From Kiritimatiellia bacterium (GTDB lineage Bacteria; Verrucomicrobiota; Kiritimatiellia; RFP12; UBA1067), in assembly GCA_017628165.1 (NCBI GenBank), contig JAGBZQ010000110.1, positions 1-11,718 of the forward strand: 11,718 bases of DNA, written 5' to 3'. A program made the translations under genes and the position numbers. Below, one piece after another: positions 7,116 through 11,718 of the stretch; the stretch's first letter is position 1; each line of letters starts with the position of its first letter. The notes below the pieces were generated by a model. The model did no database searches and was not told the DNA's origin. It saw nothing but the letters and a program-made list of their open reading frames with translations.

Positions 7116-8138
7116 TTAAAGATTCGGCCAAGTGCAGAACGTTCCTGCATAGGTGAGCCCCGCACCGAAACCTACCATGACGATGTTCATTCCCTCCTTA
7201 AGCTCACCAGCCTTAACGGCCTGGTCGAGTGAAATCGGAATCGACGCCGCGCTCGTATTGGCCGTTGTCTCGAGATTGAGCCAGAACTTCTCAAGAGGGA
7301 GCTTCATTCTGCGGGCGACAGCCTCAATAATGCGCCCATTGGCCTGATGGGCAAAAACGCGATCGATCTCCTCGGGGGTCGTCCCAAGCCTCTTGCAGAG
7401 ATCGCTCGAAACCTTGGCAAGCGTCTTGACGGCAAAGACGAAGACGTCGTGCCCCTTCAAGGTAAGCTCGGGGAGGAAAGGCTGAGGCTTCTCAGGCACC
7501 TGGGTGACGGGCGAAATCGGAAGAGCGTCCTTGCATCCGCCGGTGCGCATGATAAAGTGGGATCCATTGCCGTCGGCGCCGAGGATCGTATGCGCCTTGG
7601 TCTTGAGCGAAGCCACCCCCGGCGGCTCGTCATTGCCGAGAACAACCGCACCCGCGCCGTCACCGAAGAGAATGCAGCTCGCGCGGTCGGTCCAGTCAAG
7701 AACACGCGTAAGGGATTCGGCACCGATCACAAGGGCTTTCTTATCGGGATAGAAATTAACGAATCCGCGAGCCTGCTCGAGAGCGTAGACAAAACCCGCG
7801 CACGCGGCCTGAAGATCGAACGCACCGGCGTTAACGCATCCAAGAAGACCTTGAACAATGCAGGCCGTAGACGGAAACGGATTATAATCGGGGGTCGAAG
7901 TCGCAAGGACTATAAGACCAATTTCCTCGGGTTTTACGCCAGCGGCGTCCATCGCCGCCTGAGCGGCCTTAGCCGCCATCGTCGAAGTGGATTCCCCCTC
8001 GCCGGCAACATGCCGCGAATGAATTCCCGTATGGGAATAAATCCACTCGTCAGACGTGTCCAAGGACTGCGCGATGTCGTCATTGGTGACGACTTTCGGC
8101 GGCAAGTAACTGCCTGTGCCTAAAATACGAATGCCCAT
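7116..8138 (-). CDS. fabH: Beta-ketoacyl-ACP synthase III FabH
   Basis: Starts fatty-acid synthesis by condensing an acyl-CoA (typically acetyl-CoA) with malonyl-ACP. The 340 residues are slightly more than the usual 315-330. The catalytic triad is visible: C113 in DLQAACAGFVYALE, H264 in FAHQANGRI and N294 in ANTSAAS. GTGSYLPPKVVTN at 7-19 and EWIYSHTGI at 31-39 are standard N-terminal blocks (the latter usually reads EWI.-RTGI), and GFGAGLTYAG at 323-332 is the C-terminal block. It is the first gene of the fab-to-phosphorylase unit, with a promoter at 8169-8177 and an AAAGAGG ribosome site (8146-8152) 7 bases before the ATG. The acyl-CoA preference (straight or branched) cannot be read from the sequence. 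Confidence 0.96.
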   Translation of the reverse strand: MGIRILGTGSYLPPKVVTNDDIAQSLDTSDEWIYSHTGIHSRHVAGEGESTSTMAAKAAQAAMDAAGVKPEEIGLIVLATSTPDYNPFPSTACIVQGLLGCVNAGAFDLQAACAGFVYALEQARGFVNFYPDKKALVIGAESLTRVLDWTDRASCILFGDGAGAVVLGNDEPPGVASLKTKAHTILGADGNGSHFIMRTGGCKDALPISPVTQVPEKPQPFLPELTLKGHDVFVFAVKTLAKVSSDLCKRLGTTPEEIDRVFAHQANGRIIEAVARRMKLPLEKFWLNLETTANTSAASIPISLDQAVKAGELKEGMNIVMVGFGAGLTYAGTFCTWPNL

Positions 8139-8145
8139 AATGTAT

Positions 8146-8152
8146 CCTCTTT
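8146..8152 (-). promoter_or_regulatory. Ribosome binding site of fabH
   Basis: AAAGAGG, 7 bases before the ATG at 8138. It lies inside the predicted leader of roughly 24 bases that follows the promoter at 8169-8177. Confidence 0.75.
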
Positions 8153-8168
8153 AGATATTTTGTCTTAT

Positions 8169-8177
8169 ATTATACCA
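8169..8177 (-). promoter_or_regulatory. Extended -10 promoter of the fabH operon
   Basis: TGGTATAAT is a perfect -10 hexamer with an extended -10 TGn. No TTGACA-like -35 is seen at 15-18 bases upstream, where the sequence is a run of G. Transcription should start near 8162, giving a short leader with a good ribosome site. The 13 bases at 8167-8179 (TTTGGTATAATAT) are identical to those of the scpA promoter. It lies in the 65-base gap (8139-8203), the longer of the two real gaps' shared promoter type in this window. Confidence 0.75.
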
Positions 8178-8203
8178 AATTTTCGGCATACCCCCCGCTG
8201 AAG

Positions 8204-8467
8204 CTAAAGCCAAAAAAACAGCCATGCCACAGCAAACACCGCAGCACCGACCAAGAATCGCGTACGCTTCCAATCGGCCTCCTCCTGCGCAAGAGTGCGC
8301 CCGAACGCCTTCATGCCGCCGCCGGAAAGATAATGAAAAAGCTTCCACCCGAACTTCACGCCACGCGAAGTCTCCCCGCACGCACTTTTATACGCATCGT
8401 GCCTCCATGGAGCTTTTGAGCTCTTGGAGCGCGATGACGGCATGAAGATTGAAAGATTTCCAGACAT
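8204..8467 (-). CDS. Small protein with one C-terminal membrane segment, function unknown
   Basis: I do not recognise this 87-residue protein. The first 70 residues are basic and Ser/Lys/Trp-containing, with no signal peptide. The last 19 (TRFLVGAAVFAVAWLFFWL) form one hydrophobic helix ending at the stop codon, so it would be a tail-anchored protein with its N-terminus in the cytosol. It starts 2 bases after the stop of the LysM lipoprotein (TAA-GT-ATG) without a visible Shine-Dalgarno site, which suggests translation by re-initiation. An in-frame Met at residue 52, before KAFGRTLAQEEADWKR, could be a shorter start. A different frame (8151-8381) is also open but lacks support. The case for a real gene rests on its tight placement and the clear terminal helix; comparison with relatives would decide. 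Confidence 0.55.
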   Translation of the reverse strand: MSGNLSIFMPSSRSKSSKAPWRHDAYKSACGETSRGVKFGWKLFHYLSGGGMKAFGRTLAQEEADWKRTRFLVGAAVFAVAWLFFWL

Positions 8468-8469
8468 AC

Positions 8470-9414
8470 TTACGGAAGCTTAAGCGTATCTCCGACTCTG
8501 ATGCTGCCGCTTAAGGGAACGCGAACTTTATTCGCTTCGCGAATGCGCTCCCATGCTTTAGCCTCGCCATAAAACTTGACGGCTATCTTACGCAGCGTAT
8601 CACCCTGCTGAACCACATAATACGCAGGGCGCTGGGGCTTATCAATCTCGGGAAGGACGGACTTCTTCAGCTCGGCTTTCGCCTCTTTCTTCTTTTCTGG
8701 CGGCGGGGACAAAATTGTGGACGCCTTAGCCGCTTCACGCTCCTCCTCCTCAAAAAGTGCCAGCGCCTCCTTGTTGACGGAAAGCTCCTTCGCCGCCACC
8801 TTCTCCTGGGACGTCTCCAATTTCTTTATCTCGCGCGGACGCTCGGGAACATCTTCATCATCTGCACCCATACGCCGCACAATCGAACTTAGAGACTTGT
8901 TTTCACGCTCAAGCGTGGCTATGCACTTTTCCGCCTCAAGAAGCGTTGCGGCCTTCGCCTCGAGATTCTTGGCGGCATCAGCCAGATCCGCACGCGCAAG
9001 CTCAAGCTCCTTCAGCGTCGCCGCGTTATCCCCTAAATTGTACTTGTGCGCCAGATGCGCCAACAGCTCCTTCTCGCAAACCGCCATTCTTTCACGCGCG
9101 ATGCCGGCTTTGTCGCTTTCTCCAGCGAGCGAAATGTATTCGCGGTAGTTGCAGAGCGCCCCAAGAAAATCCTTCGCGGAATCCTGCTGCAGAACCGCCA
9201 GCTGAAAGCGGGCGCTTGCATTGGCGGGATTGGCCTTTACAACCTTGGCAAAACCCTTGGCCGCCGCATCAAGCCTGCCGGCCAGATAATCGGCCTGTGC
9301 CTCAGCATAAAACTTCTCCGCGCGCTCTGCGTTGTATGCGCCGCGCTGCGAACTGTCACATCCAAAGAATGCCGCGGCAAGGGCAAGCGCAAAATATGCG
9401 TTACATCTCCTCAT
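8470..9414 (-). CDS. Lipoprotein with TPR-like, coiled-coil and C-terminal LysM domains
   Basis: A 314-residue predicted lipoprotein. The N-terminus is basic (MRR), then a hydrophobic stretch 5-17, then FFGC with the lipidated Cys at 19; the box is imperfect because position -3 is Phe. Asp follows the Cys, which in E. coli signals retention in the inner membrane. Residues about 29-96 look like tetratricopeptide repeats (AEKFYAEAQADYLAGRLDAA, then KGFAKVVKANPANASARFQLAVL). Residues about 130-180 are a likely coiled coil, 185-260 are charged and Pro/Lys-rich linker, and 265-313 are one LysM peptidoglycan-binding domain (YYVVQQGDTLRKIAVKFYG ... IRVGDTLKLP). It would link a membrane to the wall and may act as a scaffold; no enzymatic domain is present. 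The ATG at 9414 overlaps scpB by 14 bases. The open frame extends to 9861 but only as a Met/Arg-rich shadow of scpB. Confidence 0.85.
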   Translation of the reverse strand: MRRCNAYFALALAAAFFGCDSSQRGAYNAERAEKFYAEAQADYLAGRLDAAAKGFAKVVKANPANASARFQLAVLQQDSAKDFLGALCNYREYISLAGESDKAGIARERMAVCEKELLAHLAHKYNLGDNAATLKELELARADLADAAKNLEAKAATLLEAEKCIATLERENKSLSSIVRRMGADDEDVPERPREIKKLETSQEKVAAKELSVNKEALALFEEEEREAAKASTILSPPPEKKKEAKAELKKSVLPEIDKPQRPAYYVVQQGDTLRKIAVKFYGEAKAWERIREANKVRVPLSGSIRVGDTLKLP

Positions 9415-10339
9415 CTTCTTCCTCCTCGTCATCATCAAACTCGTCATCTTCTTCGTCCTCCTCATCGTACTCGTCTTCATCATCTTCATCGTCGAACTCA
9501 TCTGGAGTGTCATCAATATACAAATCATCGCCATGATCATCATCGTCCTGGTTGGACTCATCCATGAGAAGCTCCTCCTGGACAATCTCATCCTCCTCGA
9601 CTTCGGGATTCTTCTCCATCTCCATGCTCTTCGCCTCGGCGGCCGCCTCTGCCGCGGCCACTTCCTCCGCCGCCACCTCAAGCTCCGTCTTGGCGGTGAC
9701 CGGCTTCTTGTACATAGCAGCCTTGGTGCGCGGATTGGAACGCTGGAGGGTTGGATCCATCTCATTAAGCTGCTGAAGCGAAGACAAGCCAAAATGCTCA
9801 AGGAACAAAGGCGTAGTGCCATAAAGGAACGGATGCCCCGGAAGCTCGGACTTGCCAACAAGCCTAATCAGCTGCAAATCCATCAGCGTCTTGATGTTTG
9901 CGGAAACATCCACCCCGCGAATTTCCTCGATCTCGCTCTTGGTAATCGGCTGGCGATAAGCCACGATTGCAAGCGTTTCAAGTGAAGCGCGTCCGAGGCG
10001 GCTTGGACGGTCGAGCTTCAGCATCGCGCGGACATAGCGGCCGCAACTCGGCGATGTCTGCAGGCGATACGCCCCTGCGGTGCAGACGAGTTGAAAACCG
10101 CATCCAGACACTTCAAGCGCCTTGCCAAGCCCCTTAAGGGCTTCGTCGATTTCACGTGAGGTGCAGGTGCGGTAGACATCCATGATCTCCGCATTCTCGC
10201 CGGCAACAGGCTCAACCGCCTTAACCGATTCGCGAATCTCTGCCGCCGTAAGAGGCGTTTGGCTCGCAAAAAGAAGCGATCCCACAATCTCCTGCAAACT
10301 GCGCGTCAAAGGTATGCTTACATCATCACTCATAATCAT
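9401..10339 (-). CDS. scpB: Segregation and condensation protein B with acidic C-terminal tail
   Basis: ScpB pairs with ScpA to bridge the SMC ATPase heads in the bacterial condensin that compacts and separates chromosomes. Two winged-helix domains span about residues 12-95 and 105-185. The second carries the family's best block, GRASLETLAIVAYRQPITKSEIEEIRGV (116-143), then LPGHPFLYGTTPLFLEHFGL (166-185). ScpB proteins are commonly about 170-200 residues; this one has 312. The extra part starts near 200: an Ala/Glu-rich helix (about 218-240) and an acidic tail in which 46 of the last 67 residues are Asp or Glu (28 of the last 32). The start overlaps scpA by 14 bases. The ATG at 10339 has GGAAAGG 4 bases upstream; the ATG at 10333 (MSDDVSI) is an alternative with 10 bases of spacing. 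Confidence 0.93.
   Translation of the reverse strand: MIMSDDVSIPLTRSLQEIVGSLLFASQTPLTAAEIRESVKAVEPVAGENAEIMDVYRTCTSREIDEALKGLGKALEVSGCGFQLVCTAGAYRLQTSPSCGRYVRAMLKLDRPSRLGRASLETLAIVAYRQPITKSEIEEIRGVDVSANIKTLMDLQLIRLVGKSELPGHPFLYGTTPLFLEHFGLSSLQQLNEMDPTLQRSNPRTKAAMYKKPVTAKTELEVAAEEVAAAEAAAEAKSMEMEKNPEVEEDEIVQEELLMDESNQDDDDHGDDLYIDDTPDEFDDEDDEDEYDEEDEEDDEFDDDEEEEDEEM
9421..9426 (-). promoter_or_regulatory. Ribosome binding site of the LysM lipoprotein, inside the scpB acidic tail
   Basis: AGGAGG, a consensus site, lies 6 bases before the ATG at 9414. It is formed by Glu codons (GAG GAG) of the ScpB acidic tail. It fixes the lipoprotein start and implies coupling to scpB translation. Confidence 0.75.
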
Positions 10340-11126
10340 CAGGCCTTTCCAAAGGAATATCGCCGCTCAACTCCTTGGACGGAAGAATCGTGATTTCGTG
10401 GAATGCGGCATTCTGATAAACAATCACACGATGCTGACGCAGAAGCTCCAAAAGCGCAAGAAACGTAACGATAATCTCCCCCTTCGGTGCATCCTCCGGG
10501 AAAAGCGTCACAAACGAAACCTGCCCTTCGGACTGCGTCCTCTCAAGGACATAGTCCATCTTGTCCGGAACGGAAAAGCGAATGCCCTTGAGCTCCTCGC
10601 GCGGCATTTCGTTCGCTCGCGCCAAGACTTCCTGAAAAGCACCGAGTAGATCATACAAATCAAGATTGGCAAGCGCCCCAAGAGCATCGGAAGCTGTCTT
10701 CTCAAACTTAGGACGCTGCCCCCCGTAATCATAGGAATTGGCGCGCAGCGCCTCCATCATCTCAAGACGGATAGCGGCATCCTTGAACTTCTTGTATTCG
10801 ATAAGCTGGCGGACGAGATCAAGGCGAGGATCCACCCACTCCTCGGTAGAATCCTCATTCGTGTTGCGCCTGTCCACAGGGAGGAGCATACGCGATTTTA
10901 TGACCATAAGCGTGGCGGCCATGACCACAAATTCGCCTGCGACATCAAGGTTCAGCTCGCGAGCCTCCTCGATGAACTTCATGTATTCGCGGGCAATGTG
11001 CTCGATTGGAATATCGTATATATCCAGCTCTTCGCGGCGGATCAGATACAGCAATAAATCAAGAGGACCCTCGAAGACATCGAGGGTTATCTTGTATTCA
11101 TCTGCAAATAACTGTTTCTGGGCCAT
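10326..11126 (-). CDS. scpA: Segregation and condensation protein A (kleisin)
   Basis: The kleisin subunit of SMC-ScpAB; its two ends contact different SMC molecules and its middle binds the ScpB dimer. At 266 residues it is a normal length. FEGPLDLLLYLIRREELDIYDI at 18-39 is the family signature, followed by the N-terminal helix region EFVVMAATLMVIKSRMLLP at 65-83. The C-terminal winged helix is around 200-250 (VSFVTLFPE, TFLALLELLRQHRV). The open frame runs back to 11216, but residues before the ATG at 11126 are not family-like and the promoter TATAAT lies at 11136-11141, inside that extension. The true start is therefore 11126. No Shine-Dalgarno site is visible, and the predicted leader is only about 3 bases. 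It is first in the scpA-scpB-LysM lipoprotein-small protein unit. Confidence 0.96.
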   Translation of the reverse strand: MAQKQLFADEYKITLDVFEGPLDLLLYLIRREELDIYDIPIEHIAREYMKFIEEARELNLDVAGEFVVMAATLMVIKSRMLLPVDRRNTNEDSTEEWVDPRLDLVRQLIEYKKFKDAAIRLEMMEALRANSYDYGGQRPKFEKTASDALGALANLDLYDLLGAFQEVLARANEMPREELKGIRFSVPDKMDYVLERTQSEGQVSFVTLFPEDAPKGEIIVTFLALLELLRQHRVIVYQNAAFHEITILPSKELSGDIPLERPDDYE

Positions 11127-11135
11127 ACTTGCAAT

Positions 11136-11144
11136 ATTATACCA
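11136..11144 (-). promoter_or_regulatory. Extended -10 promoter of the scpAB operon
   Basis: TGGTATAAT combines a perfect -10 hexamer with the extended -10 TGn. The hexamer ends 9 bases before the scpA ATG, so transcription should begin near 11129, about 3 bases before the start codon. No -35-like hexamer is seen at the expected distance (region 11157-11165). The 13 bases 11134-11146 are identical to the fabH promoter core. Confidence 0.75.
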
Positions 11145-11229
11145 AAATTCTAAAGCGGCTCCCGTCTCGAAATTATCAATATAAGCAACAGCGCAAGAGC
11201 GCAAATCGCCCAGCAACGATTTATCCGCC

Positions 11230-11718
11230 TTACTTGACGAGAATCGTCAAGCGGCGGGATTGAAAGTCCTCGGCATTACCGGAGAATGTCCAATCTGTAT
11301 TATTGCCGTCAGTGGAGTTGCCGATGCCTATATCGACGATTCCGCCGCAGTTGAAATTGTTATAGGCCATAAGCACGGTGCTGTTCTTCCAGTCATGAAT
11401 CTGTAGACATCCATACCCAGGAGCGTCGTGAGGCACGGGTTTGTCGTTGAAATCGTACACGGTGAACGACCCGCCGATTCCCTTGATTCCTGCGCCCTGA
11501 TCGTAGTTGCTGTTGTAGAACTCCACAGAACCCTCGTCACGCGCCCCCTCGATAATACTCTCGCGGTTGGAGCGAACAACAAGATTGGAAACCTTCGTGA
11601 AAATCTTAGCCTTCGAAACGGCGGGGATGCCCACGGCGGCAACATCGTTTGTGAAAGCATCCATAGCCGCAACCACCCAATCGGCCGAACCGTCGGACGC
11701 AACAAGCTCCATCACGTA
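11230..11718 (-). CDS. C-terminal part of an unrecognised, probably exported protein
   Basis: The frame is open from the right edge to the stop at 11230, giving 162 residues. A GTG (11715) and an ATG (11712) occur at the edge, but a frame open up to the border and the lack of a visible start signal suggest the end of a longer protein. The composition is rich in Gly, Asn, Asp and aromatic residues, with few charged helices, as in a beta-sandwich domain of a secreted or surface protein. Notable pieces are GSFTVYDFNDKPVPHD, PGYGCLQIHDW, VDIGIGN and DWTFSGNAEDF, ending RRLTILVK. Such a domain could be an accessory module of a carbohydrate-active or esterase-type enzyme, but this is a resemblance from memory and not an assignment. 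It does not overlap scpA, which has its own promoter 103 bases further on. Confidence 0.6.
   Translation of the reverse strand, partial: YVMELVASDGSADWVVAAMDAFTNDVAAVGIPAVSKAKIFTKVSNLVVRSNRESIIEGARDEGSVEFYNSNYDQGAGIKGIGGSFTVYDFNDKPVPHDAPGYGCLQIHDWKNSTVLMAYNNFNCGGIVDIGIGNSTDGNNTDWTFSGNAEDFQSRRLTILVK
11233..11251 (-). repeat. Perfect 8-bp inverted repeat at the end of the truncated gene
   Basis: CTTGACGA and TCGTCAAG flank a 3-base loop and end right at the stop codon (11230-11232), encoding LTILVK. In RNA this would form a tight hairpin. No U-run follows, so it does not meet the usual form of an intrinsic terminator. It could slow ribosomes, protect the 3' end, or be chance. Confidence 0.45.

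Noticed and set aside
7879..7890. Internal TATAAT in fabH on the minus strand
   Set aside because: It lies inside coding sequence in a GATTATAATCC context, without the TGG extension or a nearby start.
7347..8123. 258-codon open frame on the plus strand opposite fabH
   Set aside because: It mirrors a strongly conserved fabH frame, is rich in Arg/Gly/His, shows no family motif and has no ribosome site or promoter.
2015..8138. Aryl polyene or polyketide gene cluster
   Set aside because: Ketosynthase, dehydratase, acyltransferase and GT2 genes together recall such clusters, but FabF and FabH look like housekeeping enzymes. No carrier protein, ammonia lyase, chain-length factor or exporter is present, and hisD and deoA are unrelated.
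8180..8220. Intrinsic terminator after the small protein gene
   Set aside because: A TTTTGGC/GCCGAAAA pairing needs a bulge and a long loop and is followed by AAAATTTGG rather than a U-run.
8151..8381. Alternative 76-codon frame overlapping the small protein gene
   Set aside because: It starts inside the other frame without a ribosome site and runs through the fabH promoter.
8946..9536. Plus-strand frame with a long Ser run opposite the scpB acidic tail
   Set aside because: The Ser run is the antisense reading of GAN codons and carries no independent support.
9415..9861. N-terminal extension of the LysM lipoprotein frame
   Set aside because: The extension is a Met/Arg/Ser-rich frame-shifted reading of scpB. 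A lipoprotein signal and a consensus ribosome site support the start at 9414.
11190..11215. GCGC-TCTT-GCGC hairpin upstream of scpA
   Set aside because: Only 4 base pairs, no U-run and no sign of a regulatory role.

Overview
All genes I can support lie on the minus strand, packed almost without gaps. There is no sign of mobile DNA, CRISPR, tRNA or rRNA, and no stretch over 300 bases lacks a gene. The content is that of a Gram-negative bacterial chromosome: a lipid A-type acyltransferase, a lipoprotein with a LysM domain, and a FabH/FabF/FabZ fatty-acid set. The gene mix and the style of the truncated surface protein at the right edge would fit the Verrucomicrobiota/Lentisphaerota/Kiritimatiellota group, but that placement is an impression, not something proved from the sequence.

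In the direction of transcription (right to left), the window opens with the C-terminal end of an unrecognised, probably exported protein (11718-11230). Next is an apparent operon starting at an extended -10 promoter just upstream of scpA: scpA, scpB (with a very acidic tail), a TPR/coiled-coil/LysM lipoprotein, and an 87-residue protein ending in a single membrane segment. The ScpA and ScpB products are the non-SMC partners of the chromosome condensin. The lipoprotein and small protein are envelope proteins, so the unit joins chromosome segregation and cell wall genes.

A second promoter with an identical 13-base core (8167-8179) starts an eight-gene unit: fabH, fabF, fabZ, hisD, an LpxL/HtrB-family acyltransferase, a membrane family 2 glycosyltransferase, a UPF0126 membrane protein, and a pyrimidine/thymidine phosphorylase cut by the left edge. 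Gaps are 31, 11, 1 and 5 bases, followed by overlaps of 8, 1 and 23 bases. FabH starts fatty-acid chains, FabF elongates them, and FabZ dehydrates the hydroxyacyl-ACP intermediates. The acyltransferase probably uses acyl-ACP to acylate a lipid A-like or other glycolipid. The glycosyltransferase may act on the same envelope material. HisD (last steps of histidine synthesis) and the nucleoside phosphorylase have no evident link to this pathway and look like passengers in a housekeeping operon.

I found no clear undescribed biological system. The more interesting points are the twin promoters without a -35 element, a nearly leaderless scpA transcript, the acidic ScpB tail whose codons also form the ribosome binding site of the next gene, the ScpAB-LysM lipoprotein linkage, and hisD sitting inside a lipid operon.
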